This document shows, piece by piece, positions 16,832-25,642 of a DNA stretch of 64,000 nucleotides. The stretch's first letter is position 1, and the number at the start of each line of letters is the position of its first letter. Origin of the DNA: Kocuria marina (GTDB taxonomy: Bacteria; Actinomycetota; Actinomycetes; Actinomycetales; Micrococcaceae); assembly GCF_000786655.1 (NCBI RefSeq), contig NZ_JROM01000016.1, positions 1 to 64,000 of the forward strand. Direction: 5' to 3'. The position numbers and the translations under genes were made by a program. A model generated the notes under the pieces. It had not been told where the DNA came from. It did no database searches and saw only the letters and a list, made by a program, of their open reading frames with translations.

Positions 16832-19779
16832 CGGGGGTTCACCTCTCCGGGGTCGTGGGTCGCGTGCGGTGTGCGGGCGGTCGCGGGGTCCGCGGGGGTA
16901 TTGCGTCGGGCGGTACGACGCCGCTTGCGGACCTCGGTGCGCGTACCCTCGGCGGCGTCGGAGCCGGGTGGATCGTCCGGACCGGATGCCCCCGGCTCGG
17001 GCTCGCCGGGCAGCACCTTGGTGGTGTCCGACGGCGGCCGCCCCAGCAGGTTGAACGCGGCCAGGATCACGCCGATCACCGCGAGGTACACGCCCACGTC
17101 GAACACGAGCGCCGTGGTGAGTTCGAAGCCCAGGACGCTCGGGTGCAGGGGCCGTAGGAACGACCCGTCCAGGTACCCCAGCAGGCCCGTGACGGTGCCC
17201 ACGGCCACGCCGAGCCCGATCAACCACAGGTACGGCAAGCGCACGCGCGCCCGTTCGTCGGACGGTGCGGCCAGGTAGCTCAGGGTGAAGCCGGCCCCGC
17301 CCACGAGCGCGGAGATGAACCCGCCCCCGGGTTCGTAGTGCCCGCGCAGCAGCAGGATCACGGACATTGCCACGATCACGGGCCCCAGCAACCACGCGGC
17401 GGTCCGCACGAACACGGTGTTGGTCCCCGGATCGCTCACGGGCGAGCGCTCGTCGATCGGGGCGGGATCGTCCGCGGCGGGACGGCGCCCGTGCAGCAGT
17501 GCCGCGATCGTGAGTCCGGCGACACCCAGGACGGTCAGTTCGCCCAGGGTGTCCAGGGCGCGGAAGTCCACGAGGATCGTGTTGACCAGGTTGGACCCGC
17601 CGGTCTCGTTGTACCCGTGGGTCAGGTAGTACTCGGACGCGGGGGAGGCTTCGCGCCGCCCGGTCAGCATCCACACGCCCGCGGTGGTCGCCAGCCCCGC
17701 GGCGCCCGCCACGAGCAGCGCGACCACGCGGCGTCGTGCGCCGGGGGAGGAGAACCGCGCGGGCAACCGACGCAGTAACAGGACCATGACGCACACGGTG
17801 AGGATCTCCACGAGCAGTTGGGTCATGGCCACGTCCGTGGCGCCCAGGTCGAAGAACCACACGGTGATCGAGAAGCCCACGACCCCGGTCACCACGATCG
17901 CGGAGATCAGGCTGCGCGCACCCATCATGGCCACCACGCCGCACCCGATCAGCAGCGCGAGCAGCCAGTCCAGGGGCTCGCTCGCCGCGATCCGCACGGG
18001 CGGCAGTTCGCTCGTACGCCACACGGCGAGCAGCGCGACGACGCTCAGGCACACCGCGGGGATGGCCAGGTGTCGCGCGGGGGCGGGGCTGTTCGTCCAC
18101 GAGCCCACAACGCCACCGAGCCGGATGGTCCCCTCCCTCGCCCGGTCCACGCCGTCCAGGGCGGAGAACGGGAAGGCGCGGGGGCCCAGCACGGCGTGCA
18201 CGCGGCGTCGGGCGAGGACGAGCACGGCACCCGTGGCGAGCACGGCGAGGGAGACGAACAGTTCGGGGACCGGGCCGTGCCACACCGCGAGGTGCTTCTC
18301 CACGGTGGACCCGGCGGCCGCGCTCGCGCCCGCGGAGGCGAGCCCGTCCAGTAGGAACGGTGCGAGACCCAGGACGAGCCCCGCGAGGGCACCCGCGGCG
18401 GGCGCGGCCCAGAAGGTCACAGGGGCCTCGCGCACCATGGTGCCGCGGCGACCGCCCAGTGCGCCCAACACGAGGCGTGCGGAGTACGCGACCGTGAAGA
18501 CCGAGGCGAGCGCGGCCGTGGCCGTGAGCAACCACGGGGTCCACGCCGGACCGGGTGCGTCGAGGAAGGCCGCGAGCATGGACTCCTTGCTCACGAATCC
18601 GAGCAACAGGGGGATTCCCGCCATGGAGGCGGCGGCCAGCACCATGATCGCGGCGGTCACGGGCATCCGCGGGTTCATCCGGGCGAGCTTGCGCAGATCA
18701 CGGGTGTGGGCGTTGTGGTCGATCACGCCCACGCCCATGAACAGGGCGGACTTGAACAGCGCGTGCGCGACCGTGTGCACCACGGCGGCGGAGAGCGCGG
18801 CCGTGGTTCCCACGCCGATCATCGCGGTCAGCAGACCCAGCTGACTCATGGTCGAGTAGGCCAGCAGTTCCTTGAGGTCGTAGCGGCGCAGCGCGGCCAC
18901 GGCCCCGAACACCGCGGTGACGAGGCCCGCCGTCACGAGCAGGACGGTCCACGCGGGCACCCCGGAGAACACGGGGGAGAAGCGCAACAGGAGGTAGATG
19001 CCGGCCTTGACCATGGCCGCGGCATGCAGGTACGCGGAGACCGGGGTGATCGCGACCATCGAGTCCGGCAACCACGCCTGGAACGGGAACTGGGCGGACT
19101 TGGTGAACGCGGCGACCGCCACGAGGACGGCCACGAGCGTGGTCAGCCCGGGCTGACCACCCCACACGTCGTGCGTCAGGACGGCGCTGATCCGGGTCGT
19201 GCCGGTGGCGACGATCATGACGGTGACGGCCGCGAGCAGCACGAGCCCGCCGGCCACGGTCACGAGGAGTGTGCGGATCGCGGGTTCCCGTGCGCCGTCC
19301 CCGGACCGGGCGATGAGCAGGAACGAGCACAGCGTGGTGGCCTCCCACGCGACGTAGAACACCACGAGGTCGTCCGCGAGCACGAGCGCGAGCATGGCCG
19401 CCGCGAAGCCCGTCATGAGTGCGTAGAACCCCGCGTGCTTCCCGCGATCGACCCGGTCCGTGCGTTCGAGGTAGCGCGTCGCGTAGCACAGCACCGCGGC
19501 CCCGATCACCAGGACCAGGAGGGAGAAGACCAGCGAGAGCCCGTCCAGTCGCAGGGCGAGCCCCACGTCCAGGGACGGGATCCACGGCAGCGACTCGACC
19601 ACCGCGGGGGTGGGCTCGGCGGGGGAGTGCGCGGCGTCGTCGTACCCCAGCGCGATCAGCGCCGCGGCACCGAGCAGGGGTACCGCGAGCAGCCACCCGG
19701 CGTCGCGGCCGAGTACGCGGGTCAGCAGGGGGGCGAGCGCGCACGTGAGCAGCGCGCCCGCGAGGCAGGCAAGTAGCAA
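16828..19779 (-). CDS. mrpA: Mrp antiporter subunits A and B fused in one protein
   Basis: The largest subunit, homologous to NuoL, carries the main ion path. The 983-residue protein contains the N-terminal NuoL-like core (AWEATTLCSFLLIARSGDG, KSAQFPFQAWLPDSM, LAYSTMSQLGLLTAMIGVG). An MrpA-specific C-terminal domain follows (FFDLGATDVAMTQLLVEILT), then a full MrpB domain (LLRGHYEPGGGFISALVGGA) and a charged tail, so no separate mrpB exists. I use the TTG at 19779, the only start in range, with AGGTGG four bases before it. It is the first gene of the operon AB-C-D-E-F-G, which exchanges cytoplasmic Na+ or K+ for protons in pH and salt homeostasis. Confidence 0.92.
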   Translation of the reverse strand: MLLACLAGALLTCALAPLLTRVLGRDAGWLLAVPLLGAAALIALGYDDAAHSPAEPTPAVVESLPWIPSLDVGLALRLDGLSLVFSLLVLVIGAAVLCYATRYLERTDRVDRGKHAGFYALMTGFAAAMLALVLADDLVVFYVAWEATTLCSFLLIARSGDGAREPAIRTLLVTVAGGLVLLAAVTVMIVATGTTRISAVLTHDVWGGQPGLTTLVAVLVAVAAFTKSAQFPFQAWLPDSMVAITPVSAYLHAAAMVKAGIYLLLRFSPVFSGVPAWTVLLVTAGLVTAVFGAVAALRRYDLKELLAYSTMSQLGLLTAMIGVGTTAALSAAVVHTVAHALFKSALFMGVGVIDHNAHTRDLRKLARMNPRMPVTAAIMVLAAASMAGIPLLLGFVSKESMLAAFLDAPGPAWTPWLLTATAALASVFTVAYSARLVLGALGGRRGTMVREAPVTFWAAPAAGALAGLVLGLAPFLLDGLASAGASAAAGSTVEKHLAVWHGPVPELFVSLAVLATGAVLVLARRRVHAVLGPRAFPFSALDGVDRAREGTIRLGGVVGSWTNSPAPARHLAIPAVCLSVVALLAVWRTSELPPVRIAASEPLDWLLALLIGCGVVAMMGARSLISAIVVTGVVGFSITVWFFDLGATDVAMTQLLVEILTVCVMVLLLRRLPARFSSPGARRRVVALLVAGAAGLATTAGVWMLTGRREASPASEYYLTHGYNETGGSNLVNTILVDFRALDTLGELTVLGVAGLTIAALLHGRRPAADDPAPIDERSPVSDPGTNTVFVRTAAWLLGPVIVAMSVILLLRGHYEPGGGFISALVGGAGFTLSYLAAPSDERARVRLPYLWLIGLGVAVGTVTGLLGYLDGSFLRPLHPSVLGFELTTALVFDVGVYLAVIGVILAAFNLLGRPPSDTTKVLPGEPEPGASGPDDPPGSDAAEGTRTEVRKRRRTARRNTPADPATARTPHATHDPGEVNPR

Positions 19780-20206
19780 GGGTCCACCTAGGTCCGGGGT
19801 GACATGAGGTCAGAGCGGGCCGGAGGACGGCATGGGCGCTCACGAGCGCCGGCAACGGCTCCGGGTCAGTGGGCGGCGGCCGACGGCGGTGCGCCGGCCT
19901 GGTTGGCGCCCCACGAGGACACCTGGCCGTTCGTACCCACGGATCGGACGAGCAGACCGGGTGACACGCTGCCGCGAGGGACGGCGTGCGGGCGCGCGGC
20001 AGTGGCGATCGGGAACGTGGGCATCGCGCTCGAGCCTAGCAAGAGTGTGCGGTGGGGGGAAGCGATCGGGCGACTCGCCGCGTCGTGACGGGGCTGGCCC
20101 GGGTACGCGTCGGTGGGGATCCGCATGGGCTCGCGGCCCCGGGGCCGACGCGCGAGCCGGCGGCCCGCCCCGGAATAGCTGACGTGTCCACAATGTTGTG
20201 CGTGGC
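19780..20206. other. Divergent intergenic region between the mrp operon and a monooxygenase gene
   Basis: This 427-base gap must hold the mrp promoter (minus) and the monooxygenase promoter (plus). The only well-formed signals I see are AGGTGG before the TTG of mrpA, a TAGGCT -10 element on the minus strand (20033-20038) just upstream of a small open frame, and CACAA-TG-TTGTG at 20189-20200 next to the monooxygenase start. No RNA gene or repeat is evident. Confidence 0.5.
19866..20024 (-). CDS. Possible 52-residue protein, unrecognised
   Basis: A frame of 52 codons beginning MPTFPIATAARPHAVPRGSV has about 87 percent G/C at third positions, close to real genes here. It is preceded by TAGGCT ending eight bases before the ATG, the spacing expected for a leaderless transcript. 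There is no ribosome-binding site, no transmembrane helix and no domain I recognise. It may equally be chance in GC-rich DNA, so the call is tentative. Confidence 0.3.
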   Translation of the reverse strand: MPTFPIATAARPHAVPRGSVSPGLLVRSVGTNGQVSSWGANQAGAPPSAAAH

Positions 20207-21250
20207 ATGACCGTTGAACTGGGAATCGACACCTTCGGGGACGTCACGTGGGACGACGACGACCGTCCCGTCTCGCACGCGCAGACCGTCCGCGACGTGG
20301 TGGAGCAGGGCGTGCTCGCCGATCAGGTGGGGCTGCACTCGATCGGGATCGGGGAGCACCACCGGGACGACTTCGCGATCTCCGCGCCGGACATCGTGCT
20401 CGCCGGGATCGCCACGCGCACGCAGCAGCTGCGCCTGGGCACGGCCGTGACCGTGCTCAGCTCGGACGATCCGGTACGCGTGTACGAACGCTTCGCCACG
20501 CTGGACGCGCTGTCCCACGGCCGGGCGGAGGTCGTGCTGGGCCGCGGTTCCTTCACCGAGTCCTTCCCACTGTTCGGCTACGACCTGCAGGACTACGAAG
20601 CACTGTTCGAGGAGAAGCTCGCGCTGTTCGCGGCCCTGCGGACGAGCCAACCCGTGACCTGGAAGGGCACGCTGACCCAGGACCTGCGGGACGTGACCCT
20701 GTACCCGCCGCTCGAGAACGGGCCGCTGCCCACGTGGATCGCGGTGGGCGGTTCCCCGCAATCGGTCGTGCGTGCGGCGCACTACGACATCCCGCTCATG
20801 CTCGCGATCATCGGCGGGCCCGTGGAGCGGTTCGCGCCGTTCGGCGACCTCTACCGCCGCGCGCTCGCCGAGTTCGGCCACACCCCGGACAACCCCGTGG
20901 CCTATCACTCCTACGGGTACGTCGCGGAGACCGACGAGCAGGCGCGCGAGGAGTTCTTCCGCCCCTACGTGATCTCCACCGAGCGGATCGGCGCCGAGCG
21001 CGGCTGGCCCGCGCCCACCAAGGCATCCTTCCTGGAGGAGGTGGAGCACGGGTCCATGGCCGTGGGTTCCCCCGAGACCGTGGCCCGCAAGATCGCCGCG
21101 GGCATACGGGCTCTGGGTGCCTCCCGGTTCGACCTGAAGATCTCCACGGGCCCGCTGTCCCACGGCAAACTCATGCGCAGCATCGAGCTCTACGGCACGC
21201 GTGTCGCGCCCCTCGTGCGGGACATGCTCGCGGACCGACTCGAGGACTGA
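20207..21250 (+). CDS. Luciferase-like flavin-dependent monooxygenase
   Basis: TIM-barrel oxidoreductase of the LLM class that uses reduced FMN or F420; the substrate is unknown. Family features are GLHSIGIGEHHRDDFAISAP near residue 45, TAVTVLSSDDPVRVYERFAT, HGRAEVVLGRGSFTESFPLF and PTWIAVGGSPQSVVRAAHYD. The start at ATG 20207 gives 347 residues; a GTG nine bases earlier is possible. CACAA-TG-TTGTG lies just upstream. The CobW-type GTPase gene begins 13 bases after the stop, so both are probably co-transcribed. The protein resembles group I alkanal-monooxygenase-like proteins that are often annotated only as hypothetical oxidoreductases. Confidence 0.8.
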   Translation: MTVELGIDTFGDVTWDDDDRPVSHAQTVRDVVEQGVLADQVGLHSIGIGEHHRDDFAISAPDIVLAGIATRTQQLRLGTAVTVLSSDDPVRVYERFATLDALSHGRAEVVLGRGSFTESFPLFGYDLQDYEALFEEKLALFAALRTSQPVTWKGTLTQDLRDVTLYPPLENGPLPTWIAVGGSPQSVVRAAHYDIPLMLAIIGGPVERFAPFGDLYRRALAEFGHTPDNPVAYHSYGYVAETDEQAREEFFRPYVISTERIGAERGWPAPTKASFLEEVEHGSMAVGSPETVARKIAAGIRALGASRFDLKISTGPLSHGKLMRSIELYGTRVAPLVRDMLADRLED

Positions 21251-21263
21251 TAAGCATGGACCC

Positions 21264-22283
21264 ATGCCGAGCACGCTTCCCGTCCTGATCCTCACCGGCT
21301 ACCTGGGGTCCGGCAAGACCACGGTGCTCAACCACTTCCTCGCGACCGGCGGCGCGCGGATCGGCGTGATCATCAACGACTTCGGGGACGTGAACGTGGA
21401 CGCCGCGCTCGTCGCGGGGCACGTGGCCGAGCCCGTGTCTATCGCGGGCGGGTGCCTGTGCTGCATCGAGGACCCCCGCCAACTCGACGACGCCCTGCGC
21501 GCGCTGTCCCGGCCCTCCCTCGAGCTCGACGCCATCGTGATCGAGGGTTCCGGAATCGCCGAACCCCCGGGGCTCATCCACATGGTCCTGGGCAGCGACG
21601 TCCGCGACGTGCGCTTCGGCGGGCTCGTCGAGGTGATCGCCGTGAGCCGCGTGGCGCTCGCCGAGGCCGGTGGCTGGGACCTCGCGCAACACGTCAAGGC
21701 CGCCGCGGTCGTGCTGTTGACCACGACCGATCTCGCCGATCCCCGGGAGACCGCCGCGGTGCGCGAGCGGATCGCCCACGCCAACCCGCACGCGCTCGTG
21801 ATCGACGCGCCCCACGGCGCGGCCGATCCCCGGTTGTTCTTCGACGCCGCCGAGCACCCCGTGCCCGAGGGCGGCCAACTCGCGCTGTGGGAGTTCGGCC
21901 GGGCCCCCGGTCATGACCATCACGACCACGACCACCACGTCCACCACCGCGCCACGAGCCTGGATGCGCCCGCCACCGTGGATCCCGCGGCGCTCGCCGA
22001 GTTGCTCGAGGACCCGCCGGGGTCCGTCCACCGGGTCAAGGCGATCGTGGACGTCGCCGCGGGCCGGGGGATCCGCCGGTTCGTGGCGCATTCCGTGGCC
22101 GGTTACGTCTCGGTCGAGAAAATCGACCGGCCCTCCGACGAGCCGCCGCGGTCCCGCATGGTGGCCATCGGCCTGGAGCACGACGACGCCGCGCTGCGCC
22201 GTCGTCTCGACGCGCTCGTGCGCCCCCACGGCTCCCCGGCGGCCACGGCCCGTGAGCTGCGCCGTCTGACCCGGTTCCTGTAG
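21264..22283 (+). CDS. CobW/COG0523-family GTPase, putative metallochaperone
   Basis: G3E GTPase that probably inserts or traffics a metal, most often zinc in this family. The P-loop is GYLGSGKTT (12-20), and the family-specific metal site GGCLCC is at 62-67. A histidine-rich loop, GHDHHDHDHHVHH, follows the GTPase domain. The C-terminal CobW_C domain ends the 339-residue protein. The ATG at 21264 is the first in good position after the monooxygenase gene. No Zur-type operator is visible upstream, so zinc control is not supported by the sequence here. Cobalt or other metals remain possible. Confidence 0.85.
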   Translation: MPSTLPVLILTGYLGSGKTTVLNHFLATGGARIGVIINDFGDVNVDAALVAGHVAEPVSIAGGCLCCIEDPRQLDDALRALSRPSLELDAIVIEGSGIAEPPGLIHMVLGSDVRDVRFGGLVEVIAVSRVALAEAGGWDLAQHVKAAAVVLLTTTDLADPRETAAVRERIAHANPHALVIDAPHGAADPRLFFDAAEHPVPEGGQLALWEFGRAPGHDHHDHDHHVHHRATSLDAPATVDPAALAELLEDPPGSVHRVKAIVDVAAGRGIRRFVAHSVAGYVSVEKIDRPSDEPPRSRMVAIGLEHDDAALRRRLDALVRPHGSPAATARELRRLTRFL

Positions 22284-22388
22284 GCACTGCGCTGGGCGCG
22301 GAGGCCGCGTGACGGGCGTGCTCGCTCGCACGCGTGCCGCCGCCGGGTGCGGACCAGACCGGGTGAGCCCCGTGGTGGACGGGCCGCA

Positions 22389-22408
22389 GCGCCGTCGTGG
22401 GCGGCGCT
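22389..22408. terminator. Hairpin between convergent CobW-type and trkA genes
   Basis: AGCGCCG at 22389-22395 pairs with CGGCGCT at 22402-22408, overlapping the last base of the trkA stop codon. It has no T-tract. It probably serves both convergent genes. Confidence 0.35.
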
Positions 22409-23097
22409 CAGGTCAGGTTCGAGAAGTGTTCGACCTTGGCGGTGGGCCCGGTCACGAGGATCTGGTCGTCGTCGTAGAGCATGGTCCCGGCCTCGATGGG
22501 CTCCCACTGACCGCCCGGACGGCACACCGCGACGACCGAGACCCCCAATCGTCGGCGCACGTTGAGCAGGTCCATGGGTCGCTGCTGGATGGGCTCCGGC
22601 GGGGTGCACCGCACCAGGGCGTAATCCGCGTCGATGGGCACGAAGTCCAGGATCCGGTGCTGGATCAGGTGCGCGGCACGCGTGCCCATGTCGCTCTCGG
22701 GGTTGACCACGTGCTGCACGCCGATCTGGGTGAGGATCTCCGCGTGGGGTTCCGTGATGGCCTTGGCCCAGATCGCGGGGCACCCGAACTTCACGAGCCG
22801 CGACGCCGCGAGGATGCTCGCCTGGATGTCCGAACCGATGCCCACGACGGCGCGGTCGAACTCGTCCACGGACAGTTCCCGCAGCACGTCCTCGTCCGTG
22901 GCGTCCGCGCGCACCACGGACGTGAGCTTGCCGTTGAAGCGCTGGACCACCGTCTCGTCCAGGTCCACGCCGAGCACGTCCGTGCCGTTGCGCATCAGTT
23001 CCGTGGCCAGGGCACCGCCGAAGCGGCCCAGCCCGATCACGACCACGGCATTGGACATGGCATCGCGGGACGTGGCGGTGGGGTGGGATCCGAACAT
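22408..23097 (-). CDS. trkA: Trk K+ uptake regulatory subunit
   Basis: Peripheral RCK/KTN subunit that binds NAD(H) or ATP and gates the TrkH channel. The RCK_N domain starts with VVVIGLGRFGGALATELMRN (about 18-37) and carries VLGVDLDETVVQRF; a TrkA_C domain ends the 229-residue protein. The ATG at 23097 follows GGAGGAA at eight bases; a second ATG 13 codons later would remove an unconserved leader. It lies 83 bases downstream of trkH on the same strand, the usual two-gene arrangement in actinobacteria. Confidence 0.9.
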   Translation of the reverse strand: MFGSHPTATSRDAMSNAVVVIGLGRFGGALATELMRNGTDVLGVDLDETVVQRFNGKLTSVVRADATDEDVLRELSVDEFDRAVVGIGSDIQASILAASRLVKFGCPAIWAKAITEPHAEILTQIGVQHVVNPESDMGTRAAHLIQHRILDFVPIDADYALVRCTPPEPIQQRPMDLLNVRRRLGVSVVAVCRPGGQWEPIEAGTMLYDDDQILVTGPTAKVEHFSNLT

Positions 23098-23180
23098 GGG
23101 GGTTCCTCCGTGGGTCGAGGTCGTATGGTGCCGGGGTCCCGGGGTGGGCCGGGACGGGCGAGGTGTCCGCGGGGCCCCGC

Positions 23181-24620
23181 TCACCCGATCAACGGTCGTT
23201 CCTTGGGCAGTTCGTAGCGGGGCGGCCGGCGGCCGAACGCGATGGCCGCGGCTACGGTGACCGGGCCGAGCCGGCCCATGAACATCAGGGCGATCAGCAC
23301 CCACTGCGCGAGCGGCGCGAGCGTGGGGGTGATCCCCGTGCTCAGACCCACGGTCGCGAACGCGGAGACGGCCTCGAACAGGGTGCGGTCCAGTCCCAGG
23401 CCGGTGTCCGTGAGCATGATGAGCATCGTGCCACCGATCACGGCCCCGGTCGCGAGCACCACGACCGTGATGGCCTCGCGCTGGACGGAGCGTGAGAGCT
23501 GCTTGCCGAGCACGGGCACCGCCGCGCCGCCGCGGATCTCGGTGAGCGCGATGAAGAACAGCACCCCGAACGTGGTGACCTTCAGACCGCCGGCCGTGCC
23601 CGCGGGTCCGCCGCCGATGAACATCAGGATGTCCATCCCGAGCCACGACACCGGGTGCATGTGACCGATGTCGATGCTGTTGAAACCCGCCGTGCGGGAG
23701 ATCGTGGACTGGAAGAACGCGTTGAGCAGCTTGACGGCGGGCGGCTGGGCGCCCAGGGTGCCCGGGTTGTTCCACTCGAGCACCAGCAGGAACACCGTGC
23801 CGCCCGCGAGCAGCACGGGGGTCGCGAGCAGCACGAGCCGAGTGTTCATGCTCCAGCGGCGAGGCACCCGGATATGGCGGCGCAGTTCGTAGAGCACGGG
23901 GAACCCGAGCCCGCCCAGGATCACGCACGCCGCGAGCGTGAGCAGGATCCAGGGGTCGCTCGCGAAATCCATGACGTTGAGGGTGTACAGCGCGAATCCC
24001 GCGTTGTTGAACGCGGACACCGCGTGGAACCCCGCGTGGGCCAGGGCCGTGCCCGGCGAGTAGTGGTAGTGGCCCCAGAACCGCAGGAACAGGATCAGCG
24101 CGGCGGTGGACTCGATCACCGCGGTGGTCCCGACGATGCGCGCCACAACTTGGCGCGCTCCGCCGCGGGACTTGGTCTCCGCGTTCGCGAGCAACCGGGT
24201 GGACAGCCCGAACTTGCGGGCCAGCAGGATCCCGAGCATGGTCGTGAACGTCATGACCCCCAGGCCACCCACCTGGATCAGGCAGATGATGACCACCTGA
24301 CCGAACGGCGTCCAGTAGGTCGCGGTGTCCACCGTGACGAGCCCGGTCACGCACAGGGCGGAGGTCGCGGTGAACGCGGCCGTGAGCAGGTCCGTGCCGC
24401 CGGGGGCCGTGGTGGCCGGAGGCAGCATCAGCAGACCGGTGCCCGAGAGCACCGCCACGAGGAAGGCCGTGACGATGATCCGCGCGGACCGCGCGGGGGT
24501 GAGCTCGTGCAGGTGCAGGGGATCGCGGCGTCGTCGGCTCAGGGGGACGGCGCGGGGGATCCTGGACCCGTGCGTGCGCGCGCGGATCGCGGCCTGACGG
24601 AGGGCCTCGGTGATGGGCAC
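23181..24620 (-). CDS. trkH: Trk/Ktr-type K+ channel subunit
   Basis: Polytopic K+ transporter built from four M1-P-M2 repeats. The four pore loops are visible: ALCVTGLVTVD, SAFNNAGFALY, TISRTAGFNSID and SAFATVGLSTGIT. I take GTG 24620 as the start, giving 479 residues, the usual length. TACCTT ending six bases upstream of that GTG looks like a -10 element of a leaderless transcript. A longer frame to 24716 has only low-complexity sequence. A basic cytoplasmic N-terminus (SRRRRDPLHLHELTPARSAR) precedes the first helix. Confidence 0.9.
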   Translation of the reverse strand: MPITEALRQAAIRARTHGSRIPRAVPLSRRRRDPLHLHELTPARSARIIVTAFLVAVLSGTGLLMLPPATTAPGGTDLLTAAFTATSALCVTGLVTVDTATYWTPFGQVVIICLIQVGGLGVMTFTTMLGILLARKFGLSTRLLANAETKSRGGARQVVARIVGTTAVIESTAALILFLRFWGHYHYSPGTALAHAGFHAVSAFNNAGFALYTLNVMDFASDPWILLTLAACVILGGLGFPVLYELRRHIRVPRRWSMNTRLVLLATPVLLAGGTVFLLVLEWNNPGTLGAQPPAVKLLNAFFQSTISRTAGFNSIDIGHMHPVSWLGMDILMFIGGGPAGTAGGLKVTTFGVLFFIALTEIRGGAAVPVLGKQLSRSVQREAITVVVLATGAVIGGTMLIMLTDTGLGLDRTLFEAVSAFATVGLSTGITPTLAPLAQWVLIALMFMGRLGPVTVAAAIAFGRRPPRYELPKERPLIG

Positions 24621-24756
24621 CGGGCCAAGGTACACCCCCCGGGGCGGTACCGGCTGGGCGCCGCGTGAACGCGCCGGAACCTCGTGGGCCGTTGAGCTGA
24701 CACCGGCGCGCTGCACACGCGCACGTGTGATGAACCCGACTGCGTGAGTCGTGCCC

Positions 24757-24762
24757 TAAACT
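24757..24762 (+). promoter_or_regulatory. Candidate -10 element of gcvH (leaderless)
   Basis: TAAACT is separated by exactly seven bases from the ATG at 24770, so transcription would start at the start codon. This fits the absence of a ribosome-binding site. A -35 is not evident. Confidence 0.55.
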
Positions 24763-24769
24763 GACCGAC

Positions 24770-25156
24770 ATGACCAACATTCCCGCGGAACTCGCGTACA
24801 CCGAAGAGCACGAGTGGGTCGAGGACCTCCACGAGGACAACACTTTCCGCGTGGGCATCACGGACCACGCACAGAACGAACTGGGCGAGGTCGTGTTCGT
24901 CCAACTGCCGGAGGTCGGGGACACCGTCTCCGCCGGGGACGTGGTGGGGGAGATCGAGTCCACCAAGTCCGTGAGCGATCTCTTCGCGCCCGTCAGCGGC
25001 GAGATCGTCAGCGTCAACGACGACCTCGTGGACAACCCCGGCGCGCTCAACGAGTCCCCGTACGAATCCGGCTGGCTGTTCACCGTGCGCGTGGACTCCG
25101 AGGACGCCACCGGATCGCTGCTGGACTCCCAGGCCTACCAGCAATTGCTGGACTGA
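24770..25156 (+). CDS. gcvH: Glycine cleavage system H protein
   Basis: Lipoyl carrier that shuttles the methylamine group among the P, T and L proteins of glycine cleavage. The 128-residue protein shows YTEEHEWVED near the N-terminus and the lipoylation site GEIESTKSVSDLFAPVSG with Lys66, then NESPYESGWLF. The gene appears leaderless. It opens the block gcvH-garA-ftsR-DUF151-merR found in the same order in mycobacteria (Rv1826-Rv1830). No gcvP or gcvT is nearby, so the linkage is historical and not an operon of the cleavage system. Confidence 0.95.
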   Translation: MTNIPAELAYTEEHEWVEDLHEDNTFRVGITDHAQNELGEVVFVQLPEVGDTVSAGDVVGEIESTKSVSDLFAPVSGEIVSVNDDLVDNPGALNESPYESGWLFTVRVDSEDATGSLLDSQAYQQLLD

Positions 25157-25190
25157 ATTCGCTAACTTCACGTGAGGTGAGGGAACCCTG

Positions 25191-25634
25191 ATGTCGAACC
25201 ATGAGAAATCCGGTGCCCAGGCGGGTCCGGAGACCACATCCATCCAGATCGTGGGGGATGTGCTGGCCCATGCCGCTCACCACAAGCTCTCCGAGAGCGA
25301 GCAGAACGCGGTGGCCTCCCTGCCCCCGGGCTCCGCGCTGCTGTTGGAGACGAACGGCGGGCTGACCGGTGCCCGGTTCCTCCTGGACCGGGACGAGATC
25401 GTCGCGGGTCGTCACCCGGCGTGCTCGGTGTTCCTGGACGACGTCACGGTGTCCCGCCGCCACGTGGAGTTCATCCGGCGCAACGGCACGTTCGAGGCGG
25501 TGGACCAGTCCTCCCTCAACGGCACCTACGTCAACGGTGACCGGGTCGCCACCAAGGTGCTGGAGAACGGCGACGAGGTCCAGATCGGCAAGTTCCGGTT
25601 CACGTACTACCACTCCGTGCAGAACGGTTCCTGA
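25191..25634 (+). CDS. garA: GarA/OdhI-type FHA regulator of central metabolism
   Basis: Small FHA-domain protein that in mycobacteria and corynebacteria binds 2-oxoglutarate dehydrogenase, glutamate dehydrogenase and glutamate synthase. Phosphorylation by Ser/Thr kinases makes it fold on itself and release them. The FHA domain (about 50-140) has AGRHPACSVFLDD, VSRRHVEF and LNGTYVNGDRV, with the phosphothreonine-binding Arg and Ser. The N-terminus carries the phospho-acceptor motif ETTS at residues 14-17, matching the GarA/OdhI switch. It has 147 residues. The position between gcvH and a MerR gene supports the assignment. Confidence 0.9.
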   Translation: MSNHEKSGAQAGPETTSIQIVGDVLAHAAHHKLSESEQNAVASLPPGSALLLETNGGLTGARFLLDRDEIVAGRHPACSVFLDDVTVSRRHVEFIRRNGTFEAVDQSSLNGTYVNGDRVATKVLENGDEVQIGKFRFTYYHSVQNGS

Positions 25635-25642
25635 CGCGCTCC

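Noticed and set aside
20100-20206. Zur operator upstream of the monooxygenase-CobW pair
   Set aside because: Zur sites are A/T-rich palindromes of the TGATAATGATTATCA type; nothing like that is seen.
24621-24769. Glycine riboswitch upstream of gcvH
   Set aside because: gcvH appears leaderless, with the -10 element seven bases before the ATG, leaving no room for a leader RNA.
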